From the NCBI RefSeq assembly GCF_003073045.1, contig NC_037593.1:8795525-8859524 (forward strand): 64,000 nt of DNA. Direction: 5' to 3'. The notes under the pieces were generated by a model. That model did no database searches and was not told the origin of the DNA. It was given only the letters and a program-made list of their open reading frames with translations. Of this stretch, positions 9,825 through 22,600 are shown in pieces. The translations under genes and the position numbers were made by a program. The DNA is from Pomacea canaliculata. Its lineage: Eukaryota > Mollusca > Gastropoda > Architaenioglossa > Ampullariidae. Position 1 is the first letter of the stretch. Every line of letters begins with the position of its first letter.

Positions 9825-12800
9825 CTAACAGAGACCATTCCTGATCACAACATCATCAACCGCAGCGGAAGCCCCGAGTTGTAGGCCAATGGCTGCTTCG
9901 AAAGTGATCTGAAACAGAATTAGCAAAGTCTTATTATCCACAATGTTTACCTTATTTTGTTGCCTTTTAAGTAATACGAAAAGAATTGCAGCTCCAACTT
10001 ATTCATGAAATACCTGTAGAAACTTGAGCGGTCGCAAACGGATTTTAGCCTGAGCCCAGCGGCCATCACGTCGCCCAACGGAGGACCAGTGTAGGAGTTC
10101 GCCTGCTTCAGAAGCCTGGAGGACCTGCAGTTGCACGAGTTCGTTGCCATAAATATAATACCAGAACTCCAAACAATGAGGTGAGGTGTCATCAGCCGCA
10201 TATCGCGGTGAGGTCACTCTCGCACTATCGGAAGGTCGCCAGGATGGTGTGGACTCCACGTACAGGAAATATCCTGAAAGGTTTAGACTTCATATAACTG
10301 ATGAAGTGAAGCAACAATTTTCATGTCTAATTTATCTGAGCAATGATGTGTAATACAAGTTCATGATCTGAGCTATTGTGTATGGGGACTCTTAATTAAT
10401 TAATACTAATACAAGGAGACGTGCGCAGCGGCTGATCCCGTAACAATTTGTTGTAGAGATTTTAAAACTCTATGCCAAAGGTGAAGGAAGAGATTTAAGC
10501 TTTTGTTTTACAAATTGGACATCGCTTTTGTAGAGCCAACTTAACTGATGGGTCGGTTTTTAAGCGAGCCTAGTATATGGCTAACTGGTCAAAGGGAGAT
10601 AAGCTATTGATAAGTCGTCTACTGTGCCTTCCCTCCCCTTTTCAGTATTTTGATTGACCGTTGTGACAGATTACAGAGAAGAATTCAGAGAATTGCACTG
10701 ACGACCTGGTGGCCTGAGCATATTCTTATATTGTTGCTTAATGCGTTACTCCAGAGCGGAAGAAAAAAATAATATAAACATTGGAGACCAAGGGTCTGAG
10801 GAAACTGCTCTGAATTTCCTACCCAGAACACATCATCCTAAAAATTAAATCTTACAAATTCTAATTTTCAAAACCCAAAATTATTAATGTAACGGGAGGT
10901 GCACTGAGCTTGGAATTCTTACTGTCTTTTTTTAGTCGAAATGAAAAGTTTTAGACATTTACCTTGTTTTATCTATTGTCAGGGTAGATATAATGAAATT
11001 GACATATGAAGAATGAAACCAATTTTCAATTAAGTAAACGTTTTCTAAACGGTGCGATTTAAAAAAAAATTGTGTTTATAATTATGAGGTATCATCTAGA
11101 TTCTAGTCGACGGATATTTGAGTTCAAAGGTCACCCACTTACCAGCCTTTGACCCTTGTCTGTCGCTGACCGGGCGCTGTAGCTGGTGAGGAGCAAGGGA
11201 CTCCCCCGTCTGCAAAATCCAGCGCCAGTTGCCTTCTCCTTCATGATGAAAACCGCACAGATTTCCTTCAAACGTGCAGTTGACTGCCGTCTCTAAAAGG
11301 CCTTAGCAAGAAAATTCATTCAGTTAAAATGGGGAAAAATCGCTGGTGTTCGTGACGTCCTTTGATTACTGATATTACCTCACATCTTCACAACAAACAG
11401 ATGTAGACGAGCATTGTAAAATCATACCAAGGGTCCACAAACTGCTCTCTCGTTTGAGACTTTTGAAAGACTATATTAAATCTGTACAGTTCAAAGTTCA
11501 AATTGCAAAGCTTCGTTGGAGAAAAGCAGAAGACAGACAAGAACAGTTACCTATCCCCTCATTTCACTCAAACCGCATCCTTAAAGGCCAACCCGAGTCT
11601 AACATCAAGTGCAAAAAGTCTAACATCAAGTGCTGGCACGTTAGTAAAGCAGTGGGGTCATTTGTGACAAAATTTGATTAAATCTTTCTCTTCGAAAAGT
11701 TACTAGAAAGATTTCGATTCTCACTTTTGATATCAAATAAAGCTGCAACCAGTTCGAAAGCTTTAAGATGTTGACCACTTTTCAAAATCCACGTGAGAAT
11801 CGCGATGTTAAATGTCTGCCTCACTAACGGTACAATGTTACTTGCTTTGAAGATCCGTTGCTTTTAATGACTTCCACCCTCTCATCTGATAATAATGTTG
11901 CACTCGGGTTAGCCTTAAAAAAGGACTAAAATCAGTGTCTTTACTTCTTCTTTTCCGACTGTACAGGCAGTAGGGAAAGTTGTCGGTCCAGGCCGCCATC
12001 CCCGGTTGGTCTACACACGTGACCAGGGATGGACCAATCAGATGATAACCTGGCTCGCATGCGAAGGCAGCAGTGTCGCCGACGAAGTTAGTTTCCATGA
12101 CAATAGTTCCGTGTGACAGAGGAAAAGGTGGAGGACACGCCTTGCCTGCAGGTACGATGAGATCATGTCAGCTTAAAGACTTCATTCTCGTGAATCTGAA
12201 GACTTGTAAAATTCTCAGAAACTAAGTCAAAGATTAAAGGTACGTTTCGTACCTGATACCGTCGCTAACTGCTTCCGGATGACAATTATAATATTACATA
12301 GATGTAGTACAGATACTTTTTCTTGCTTAAAGTGTCGAAACAAAGTTTGCTACATGTGATTTGTACTCATGCTTCATCGTGATCCCTATTTGTGTGTGAA
12401 CTCACGTGCTGTCTGGTGCCCCATATATCAACACAACAATTATTCAGTTTTTACTAATTATGTTTTTGCACCCCAGCTGTGTGCAGCTGTAACACTGACG
12501 TGTGCCACTGTTGATGATGAACTGCAGCGTGTAGCCGCCGCCTGTAGTAGTGGAATCAGACAGGAAGCGGAGGAACATGGCGGGGCCAGACGACTGGAGG
12601 CGGAAGAGCGGGGAGGTCCCGCAGTACCTGCCCATCAGCTCGCCGACAGTGTCGTTTACTCCATCGTACACCTGTGCGTCAGAACGACAGCAAGAGCTGT
12701 GACAGCAACCCTACCATGCAACGGTCGTTTGACTGTATCTAGTTTGTTTTAGTCCGAGGGAACGTGACATAAATGGCAGAATGCTTACAGCGAGATAATC

Positions 12801-15800
12801 GTAAATGCAGCCCACAGACGGCTCGATATCCATCCTCACGGCCTCCAGGGACACGGTGACGTCAGGCAGACTGGAAAGGATGACGTAATCACACGTCATG
12901 AAATCGTCATAGTCAGAGACGTGGATGTAACCCGCTGAACCGACGCTGCCCACGTGATTTCGCACCCCACACTTTGCCACAACTGCAAGAGAAAAACCAT
13001 GTTTGATTACCTGTCCGTTTACTTGACGTCTGCAGATGCCACGTCCGCTAGAACAAGCGGGTGTCTTGGGGTACGAAATAGTGATGACGTAGGCGTACAA
13101 GCCTCCCCAGCCACATGTTTTGTTGCTGATGTAACTTTCAATATTCTAAGACTGGAAAAAAAGGAATGCCAAGCAAAAATCGTCGCAAATGAAGACAGGA
13201 GCAATGGTGAACCCACTTTCACAAACTTGATTTCCGCATCTGGTGTTTTCGGCGTCGTGCCCTTGACACGGCTGACCCCTTCCAGTCGGTGGGGGAGAGT
13301 TGCAGCGGCGATAACGATACTGCTGGCCTCCTCCGCAAGAGCGGGAACACTGCCCCCACTCCGTCCACTGACTCCAACCCCCATCCACATCTGTAAAACA
13401 GAGATGATTATGACACTAATCTCCCATGATCTCTCTTTCTTTCTTTTGCCACCACATTCACAAACTACAATATCGTAAAAAACACGAAGAAATCCTCCAG
13501 GAAGAGAAAGGGAAAGAATGGTAGAAAAGACAGAAGATGAGCAAAGAGAGAAGACATCAAAGACAGAAGAAGAGCGAAGAAAAAATACATCAAGGAATGA
13601 AGACATGAAAGAAAGAAATTCAACTGAACGCCTATCGCACGACCAGCCGCACGCACTAGGCTCACCACCGTTAAAGGAGTAGACGCTCATGGCTGCAGGT
13701 CCCCCCTTGCCGCTGCTGTCGCACAGCTGTGACGGGCCGCAACTGCTGAAGGTGTGAAGGGCGTCACGTGACGTGAGACACTTGCCGCCATCAGACAGCG
13801 CGAAGACGTCATAGCCGAGCGTTGTCGCGACGTCAGCACAACGTCTGACGGCCGCGGCCCTGAACTGGTAAGCGTCTTGGACAGCGGGATACAGCCCCTC
13901 CACTGATGAGATGGCGGGGCTGGAAGGGTTGTTGGCCCAGCATCCGAGTGAAACTGCCGCTGTTTAAAGAAAACAATTATTTTTCAACACCGCATCTCTT
14001 CAAAGAGACTAATGGTGGACCTTTAGTTTTCGTGGTTAGTACATTTCGACCGACCCAGCCACCTACCCCCATCCTCCACATTACTTATTCTTTTAAGATA
14101 CCTTTCACTGATTTTTCTTAGTTACTTATCATGTAACGCTCTGTGTTGGAGCCCATAATATATTTATTTAAGTTTCTTTGAATACATTTCAGTCTGGTCT
14201 TGCATATCCAACTGGTTTGTGCCTTATTTCATTATGGGCAAAGACTTGGACTCACAAAATGTCTTTAAAGTACTTAGGTGTTTTTTTTTTTGTTTTTTTT
14301 GTTTTTTGAAAGGATCCTTTACTTTTGCATGGATGCGCGCAAGCCTCAGTTTCAGTCGTACTTCCGGGGCAGAAGGCTGCATCGAGGTTAGTACATAAGC
14401 GATACCGGAAGTGACGGCATTGAAGGTCGCAATCTGACCACGAGCCCCAGGACGACCATCCATTTGGCGCTGCTGTTTCAGTAAGAGGCTGGCTGGTCCC
14501 TCCTTGTCCTGAACTCTCTGAATGTGTCTGTCCAACGGACTCTGAAAACACGAGCTCAGAAAATGCAGATGTTAGCTTCAGGTGCACATTCACCAGATGG
14601 ACAAACACTAACTAAAAAAAAAATAAATAAAATGTGATCATGAGGTCTTACCTTACCATATATTTATCATTGTATATGTGATGTAGTTAAAGTGTTATAG
14701 AGAGCAATATAAATGTGTGAAATCTGCTTTTAAAAATATGGAAGTAATCGTGTAGAGCTAAGTCATGAACATTTGGAGAAGCGAATAAAGAAAAACCCAG
14801 ACAGAAAAGTTTTTATCTAATGTTGAAACAAATGGTAACTTTTGTCACAAAAATAAATGTTATTTTTCAGAAGTAAAACTATATTCTCGCCAGTCATTGA
14901 ATAAGAACGTCAGAAATAATGGCGTCTAGGTAACTCACCACAGTGATACAGAATGTTAAGCCTTTCAATGTCTCTGTGGCTGAAGTCGTCCCTTTGGCCC
15001 AGATTGGCCCAGGGGTCCTGTTTGGGCAAGATGGTTGCCTGGCCGTTGGCTGAGAAGGCGTAGCGTGAGTAGTGCATGATGGACTCGTAGTCGTACAGGA
15101 CGCCCAGAGTGTCGATGACGTTATCGGAAAGGCGGTCAAAGTTTCCCTCCTTCCCTGTCAAACAAAATACCAAAAGTGGGTCCAGGGGACACAACAACAA
15201 TAGGGCACACACAGACAACGAAGAATGGAACTTTTTTAAAGCCGAAAAAGGAATTGTGGATATAGAGCTAGTTTTAAATAACTATTGCAATTGCCTTATA
15301 AGATTCAAAGAAATAAAAATGATGACATGTGTGATAAAGAAAAGGAGAGATGACTAAAACAAGTAAACATCACGTTTGAAAGCCCGTGCTTGCAAACTGC
15401 TTGCATTCTTATTCAAGCATTTCTTAGACAGCAAATAGATTATTAATTATGGATAATTAATAATAATAGATAATAAGTTCATATGATGATTACAGAAAAC
15501 TGTTTAACGAACCTGCCAACACATTCTGAAGCAGGATTTGAACCCACTGATCACGATCAGGGCGACTGTGTTCGTGGAAGAATCCCAGCACGTGAAGCAT
15601 TTCATGCATGGCCGTTCCTTTCTGGGCACAGGGGGTCATCAAGGATACCTCCTGTGGCCCTCCAACACGGCCGATGGACGAGAAACACCTGAAACAAACA
15701 AACAAACAAACAAACAAACAAACAAACAAACACACACACAAGTAATATCCGGGGTCTGGAGACCATGTCTTACTATGGAGACAAGACGCTTTGCCTTGAG

Positions 15801-18800
15801 TTCCCCATGTCCTCCCCGGGACAACAAATTACCCCCTCTACAGTCCCAGCTTACGTTGCGATACTTCAAGATAAACTCTTTGTTTTTTGAAGTGATCGCC
15901 GACACATTAAGACGTTTAGATCAGCCGAGGAGACATCTTCAAGTAAAGGATAAGTGTTTACGGTGAAAGCATTCAGCTTCGCGGCTGATCTATTGAAGTA
16001 AGTGTCACAGGTAATCTTGTGCACTCACCCTGACGATTTCTTGAAAACAACATAGTCCCTTTCGTCGATGCGGGGCACCCAGTGTATGCAGGTTCTGTGG
16101 TGGAACTCTTGGATGGCCTCCTGGATAGCGTCCCGCACAGCAGGCTCTACATGCGACAGAGGCGTCAGCAAGATGAGGGACAATTTACAGGTGTCAATAA
16201 GACGAGTGAAATTTAGCGAGTGTGAGAGAGAAGGACAATAAAGAGAGAGGGAAGTCCTCTACCTCTACCTACCGACAGAGGAGTCGACGACGTATGGGAC
16301 AGTCCTCGCGTTCCAAAGTTCCTCCTGAGTCCTCACCGCGCTTCTGTGCTACTCCACAGAAATAAAGACATGATGGCAAGGTTCAGTTACTCTCTTTGTA
16401 TGAGCCCAGTGATTTGCTAGAGCTGCTTTGAACCTAATACCAGAATCATCGAAAGCGTCAGGTAATGGAGTTAAAGGAGGCAACAGAATAAGGGTATATC
16501 TTGGCAACCAGAGATAGAAAGAAGAAAGACAAATTAAGGGGGAAAAGGCAGGCTAAGGGTGTATAGACAAATGACCAGATAGGTAGAGTAAGGACGGAGA
16601 GATGATGGAGGCAGTGATAGAATGTATTGACTGAAAGAAAGAACGAAGACACACTTTAAAAAAAATGATATTAAGACATGGCAAACATACCCACGGGTTA
16701 AAGCCCCTGATGTCTCCCTCATACAGGTTCAGTCCCATACCTAACACAAAGAAACATTTCAAGTCTTTAACATCGATGTGACATCACTAAATTTACTTCC
16801 GTTACACGACTACATTGGATGGGTTGAATTTTTTATTTTAGGAAACATCATGGTACCAAATACAACTATGGACTTCGTATCATATCACTTTTCTACTTAC
16901 ATTAATTACTCGTTAAGCAAAATCGGGTAATTCCTGAATGATACTTTTGATCAGTTTTTTTATCATAAGGAAGAGATGATATGTAAAGAAAACAATGGAT
17001 AAATAATTTAGGGCAAAGACTGTAATTCACTGTCGGTAATTATCAAAAAGATGCAAATTTTCAAGATTCATAATCCAAATTTGAAGCCGAAAAATACAAT
17101 CTCCACTAGTGTTTACAGGCGAGTATGGTATATCTGTCACATGAGAGGTTTAGTTAGTGTATCTGTCACCATAGCAGACTTGTTCAGTGTCCGTGACCAT
17201 CGCCCCACCTGTGATGCTGGACCCCAAGTCTCACCTCTGTTCGTTTCCAGGATGTAGTCGAAAATGTTGGCGTCTGGCCGTGCCTCCAACCACTTGGTGA
17301 TGGCCTGCAGTTTGGGAGGAAGACCTCCAGAAGCTGCTAAATGTTAAGCATGTTTACAAGTAGATATATAGTTGTAATAACCAGAGAGAAATAAAGGCTT
17401 TTGGCAAGTGGGAAAATCGTTCCTTGCTTGCTTGATTGATTGATTGATTGATTATTTCAGAAAAATTTAGAAATGTTATCAATAGAAATAAAATACACAA
17501 TGAACAATCACAACAGATGTAATTATAACTCATTTGATATTAATGTTTGCCGTTCGTCAGAGAAAGAGTATATATATATATATGTGCGTGTGTATGTGTA
17601 TATTTTTGAGAGAGAAAGAGTATATATATATATACATGTCTCCCAGAGTGTGTATGGTGTATGTGATTTTACGATTAGAAAAGACTCCGTTGCTTGCAAG
17701 TGAGGATTAAGACAGGATATATGGCGACAAGAAACACTTTAGATACAAGACCAACACACGAGGTACTCGATTTCAGACAAAGGTTATCTTATCAGCGCAA
17801 ATAAAGAAATAGGACTGAACAGGTCAGGACATAGCAATGGTGCTACGATTTGGGACTGAAGAACAAGAGCCGTGTACACATTTTAAAATAAATAATAAAA
17901 TAAATTCAGCAATTTGTTTTCAGTCACACTCTGGGGTTAGTAAAAGAGGATTTAATTACATAAAAAGAGTGCAGGAGCGTATGGAAAAGGGAAAGTATAA
18001 TTTTTTATCTTATCGTCTAGATGCCATATTGCATTAAAACCAGGGCGTAGTCTCAAAGTCGAAGATTAACTTTGATAATATTATAATCCCCGAAAATGAA
18101 ATATGTTCGTTTTATTGTGGGAGGGGTGAGGACTCGGACCCTCAAATCTGAATTGCTGTAATAAGTTAGCCGTTAAGATGTCAGGCAAACTTGGAAAGCT
18201 TTTTCATATTCTTCTGTTAGTCACTTGCCGCTTCAAAGAACCTAAAATTTGTTTTGTTGCACACACGAACGCACGCACGCACGGTGCAAGATGACCGACT
18301 GAGTAAGAGACGAATGCGACATCAGGGAGTTGCCAGAAAAATATAATGCTTTCATGTCACAGTAATTATTGGCAAAATATATAAAAGATGGATGGGTATA
18401 CGTATGGAAGGGTACATGCTTATGCAGCGATGCGCGGACAAAAATTAATTTGTACTTATCTGTATGAATAAAAATCTACGTGCGTAAGTAGCAACTATTA
18501 TTGTCCACTAACACGGTGGCAATCAGGTGATGTCCTTTTGCCTGACAGGCTTTCAGCGCTTTGTGTCCTCGCAGACAAGATCAAAGAGTAGCAGGAGGCG
18601 ACACCAACCGTTGTTAGTGAACGAAAGATAAACATTACAGTACTGCCGGATTCCACATCTCTCTCTTTCTCTCTCTCTCTCTCATGCTGTGCTACCTTGT
18701 ATATCTCTTTAATTCCCTTTGTTTTATTATCGTATCCTACCATACAAGAATAAATTTATCTGGCTGAGGAGGAACATTCGTGGTAAAATTATGTATTGTC

Positions 18801-19645
18801 TCGCATTATATAAATAATAAAGTAGTAAATACTACATTATAGAATATACTTTCTCTATATCTTGCTGTTGACGTTGGTCAGAGAAACACGTTTGAGACAA
18901 AACAGTTGGACAGAGTTCTGGCAATGACTATTTAAGTCGTTTGAACGATGTACTTAAAGTTAGAGAACTATTAAAGATGGCGAAAAATAATTTCTGGCGC
19001 TAGTTTTTTAAGCATTGCAAAGTTCTGTGAACAGGTGTAATACTTACATGGCGACCTTTCACCTCTTGTCTTCCTGAGACTTGCTGTCTGTAACAATCAT
19101 GCAAGCATGTCTGAACTCACTGAAATTTCCCATTTTATTACATTTTACTAACAAAATGTATCGTCACGTATCGTCAAAAAGTATATACCGAATAAAAAAT
19201 ACTGTATTTTTTATTTCACATGCACACATTTACAACCAGTCTAACCGAAAAAATTATTATTATTCTTTAGTTTGTACAGAGATATATCATTAAGGTAGTT
19301 ATTTATTTGGGTTTTCAAATATGTTTGATTAAAAAAAAAAATATCGTTCATTTTTATTTTACGTATGACCGATTATTCCCGTCTTCCTCCCAAAACCAAA
19401 ATTAGAAGAAACACAAAAGATTTTAAAACTACAATGTCGAGACCTCTATTTTATGGTCGCTTTTATGGTACACTTCGCTGCTAAAACGTTTGATTTCAAT
19501 CGTCAAAGTTATAAAATTTGTAATTAAAATCGTTATGCAATTAAAATTAACAAACAATTCAAATAATAACAACAGCACTCGCCTGCATTAGATGTGCCTG
19601 CAAAATGACAGCCACGACAAAGGACAAGCTCAAAACATACACCAT
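9825..19645 (-). CDS. Secreted astacin metalloprotease with TSP1, CUB, sushi and MAM domains
   Basis: Sixteen exons (minus strand, 5' to 3'): 19645-19579, 17336-17235, 16740-16691, 16348-16273, 16146-16029, 15688-15513, 15154-14939, 14541-14323, 13959-13666, 13390-13217, 12982-12789, 12671-12509, 12145-11945, 11292-11143, 10273-10014, 9908-9825. Total 2544 nt, 847 aa, frame closed throughout. Signal peptide 1-22; propeptide with the Asp-switch motif YEGDI; astacin domain about 78-268 with zinc site HEMLHVLGFFHEH (His166, 170, 176) and Met-turn SIMHY (Met223); TSP1-like 269-341; a Cys-rich 'GCW' domain 342-439 (LGCWANN...GYDVFALSDGGKC); TSP1 440-497 (WSQWTEWGQCSRSCGGG); CUB 498-616; sushi 617-683; MAM 684-847 ending IRNGLC. 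SRKRRK between sushi and MAM is a furin-type site. Predicted secreted zinc endopeptidase, activated by prodomain loss; substrates unknown. The signal-exon donor (GCGA|GTGC) is weak and least certain. Confidence 0.9.
15692..15731. repeat. (CAAA)n microsatellite
   Basis: About ten copies of a four-base unit lying only a few bases inside the intron before the zinc-site exon of the astacin gene (minus strand), in place of a normal polypyrimidine stretch (it reads TTTG on the coding strand, so it can serve as one). Confidence 0.9.
15755..15840 (+). repeat. Dispersed repeat, unclassified (copy 1)
   Basis: ACTATGGAGACAAGACGCTT.GCCTTGAGTT resembles 63475-63500 (ACTATGGAGACAAGATACTTG...CTGGAGTT) and 40500-40535. 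Lies in the intron downstream of astacin exon 5. Family not recognised. Confidence 0.4.
18110..18200 (-). mobile_element. Possible tRNA-derived SINE fragment, minus orientation
   Basis: On the minus strand TTAACGGCTAACTTATTACAG is followed by a B-box-like GGTCCGAGTCCTC. Large first intron of the astacin gene (17337-19578). Only the tRNA-like head is recognisable. Confidence 0.35.
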
Positions 19646-22600
19646 CCTGTATTTTTATGAAGCGCCGCGTAACTGCTTTCATCCAGAAAACTCCTCAGAT
19701 CTTTTCTCTCTCCCGATCCCGAGACACCCCGAGTTACGGCGATTGAGAAGACCCACTGTGTGAAGTTGGAGCTGCTGCCAGGCCTAGTGTGTGAAACGGG
19801 TGGGAAGCCCACTCGTCCCCCACCCGTGTGCAGTCAGCGCCACAGTAAACTGGTTTTCTACAAGTGACAGGCATAGAAGCTTCTTCTTTCTTTTTTAAAG
19901 GAACGTATGGTTGTTTTGGGTTGTTTCCTTCAAAAACTAATATTTGCTATGAGCATTACATAACATGGTTATAATATATTTGATTTATGTATGTATTTCA
20001 CTGACATTGCAATAACAAATAAAAATTCACACTCCATGAGGCAGCAGATGACGGCAGAAATCAAAACGTCGGTGCACTTTGACCCTCACCTTCTAACCTC
20101 ATCGTGCTTGCACAACTGAGCCGGAGGGGGAGCGGGAGGGTGAAGGAAGGGGGAAGCTTGTTGTGGGTATGAGCAGGTTTTTACCCAAGTTATAGGGGCT
20201 GAACAACTTTTATATAAACGTTTTATTTTTGTTTGCAGCTAGATAATTATCTTTTGACAAGAAGATGTGTTACCTTAAAACATTCAAAACCAGCCAAACA
20301 TTTAGGTAAGCAGATAATAGACATATGAAAGAAAAAAAAAAGGAGGAAGACAGACAGATACAGGGCAGATAAACAGAGAAAGGGCGGACAGGGGAATAGG
20401 CATGCATGATGAGAATATCATTACTTAAGCTCTTAGATACACAAACTGCCTGCTGTGGACATGGAGCAATGGGGAACGTGCGTATGACGCAAGTGATTTG
20501 GAGGCACTTTACCAGATGGGAGAATGGTGTACTGAGCTTGCTACACCTCTCACAAAATTCTGTACTCGGATAAAACACGTGCTCTGTTTTTAAGAAAAAG
20601 GAAATAACTCTGACTAAATTATTCCATGAAGGCGATTGCGAGCTTCTGCCCTAACAACTTGGATCGTACCACACGTGACACAGCGAGAAGTCAGGTTATG
20701 GTCTTTTATCCAAACCAGAACTCTAATTAAAGCAGGCACCACCACCATTCCTTTCAACCCGAAATTGTTCGTCTTTGTGACGACATGGTGTATACCAAGT
20801 CTTTGTGTCATGTCTAGACAGCAAAAAGAGTTTGTTTCAGGTGTTTTTAAATGAGTAGTGGGGTCAATTTTTTTTCTAACGATTAGGGTAAAGCTCAGTC
20901 AAACTATTATTTCCCCAAATCTTGGTGAATATCCCCTTCCGTTCTCGAGATACACCGCCACAAACATCACCAAGCACTAAATCGTTATGTGGCTAATTAA
21001 AATATTTCCCCAGCTCTCCCATTTGCTGAGGAGCAAGATCTCGCAGACAAGGCAAGTTAGTCTGAATAATCGGTTTGATGTTGTGTGTAAAAAGAACTGA
21101 AGGCACATGGTTGTCAATTCTTGCACTAAGCTTTATCCAATCATTAAAGGAAAATTGCTTCCCACTAGTCCTTTAAACGTCCTTCTCATGTAGGTCCACA
21201 TTACGCCTCGTGGCTTGTCTGACTAGAACTCCTCCTCTTTATGTCGCTTTATAACTAATGATGTAATCAAAACAAATTTAGGGTTCTATCACCGATAATC
21301 CGGAGAAGCCAGATAACCAAAGAATAGTCAGGTGCAGATCTAACCAAACCGAATGAACTGAATAAAATGAACTAACAAAAGAGAAAATGCAACCTCCTAG
21401 CAATAAATACAGAAAGGGGACGTAATTTAAGTCGGTGCCCTCCCGTGTCTCCAGGATATGGCGCATATATTTTGTTCACGTCACTGGGAGGTAGTAGCAA
21501 GGCTTTACTTGTTCAAACAGTGACCGAGGAACTAGCAAGCCCTCTTTGCCACTCATTTGAAACAAACCTACACTGGAATATTTTTAAAAATATATCCACG
21601 TTCGGGGAAGTAGCGTACAGAAGCACTTTGACCCCATCCTCACCTCCTACCTGCCAACTTCATGGGGCTCGTGCGACTGTTGTGGGTATAGGTAGGCTTG
21701 TCCCTTAGGGAATAGGGTATGAACAACCTGGATCTACTCTGAGACACGAATCTACTGACAATGGTCAACAGTGCATTAATACATGAAATTTGTTATAAAA
21801 CTTTGTTGAGAGAGCTGGAAAACCCTTCTGCAAATGTGAATGATAGGTTATGGTGTTAGGGTGTCTGGTTGATGCTGATATGCCCGGTTAATTGTAACTG
21901 TTTGATTATCCCTTGCGGAATTGTATTGTTAGTGTGCACTGATACTGGAAAAATCCTTGACAAAAAAAAAAAAAACAACAACAAAAAACAAAAAAACAAA
22001 AACAAAAACAAAACAAAAACGAGCAATTATCCTGGGGGGGGGGGGGGAAATCACAGTTGTGTACGTCTGTTGAGTTAATATATCTAAGTTTCTCGTAATT
22101 TTCTCTAAAATATCTCAAGCTCAGAAACAGAAGCTGAGTGATTATTTACATTAGCTGTGCGCTAAGTGTTCCTTGCTAAGATCATATGTACAACAAAACT
22201 TTATCCATGCCGTAACAGAATCCGACACAGGCATTTATGTCCATGTTGATTGGTGTAATAGATGATGTTATGCAGAACCACTGAGATATTTCAATACATG
22301 ATTAATGCAAGCCAGCATGTCGTGAAAAAAGCGGAGCGTAATATCGCTAGGGATGTGAAAACTTTGAGCTGCTTTAGCTCAGCTTACACATAACAACTGA
22401 AAATGTCAAGTATTTTACTTAACATACATTGTCCTCTACAAAATTACAAAATAACTAATTTGGGGCTTTTTGATCGGCCATCAGGCTGTGTGGGAATGTT
22501 CATTCCGCTGGGATATGTGATAACAAAAAATTAATTTCTCATAATTGGCAGGGTGATTACAATCGTGGGAATTAGCGCACAGCAGGAAAAAAATGTTTAA

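Noticed and set aside
13019-13903. Long minus-strand open frame of 294 residues
   Set aside because: It is the GCW exon (13666-13959) read on into intron and into a shifted frame of the TSP1 exon; splice sites show otherwise.
19630-19812. Minus-strand frame of 60 residues upstream of the astacin start
   Set aside because: No signal peptide and overlaps the true signal exon in another frame; probably 5'UTR or promoter.
22036-22048. G run as a possible G-quadruplex regulator
   Set aside because: Single homopolymer next to an A-rich simple repeat, with no gene or promoter nearby.
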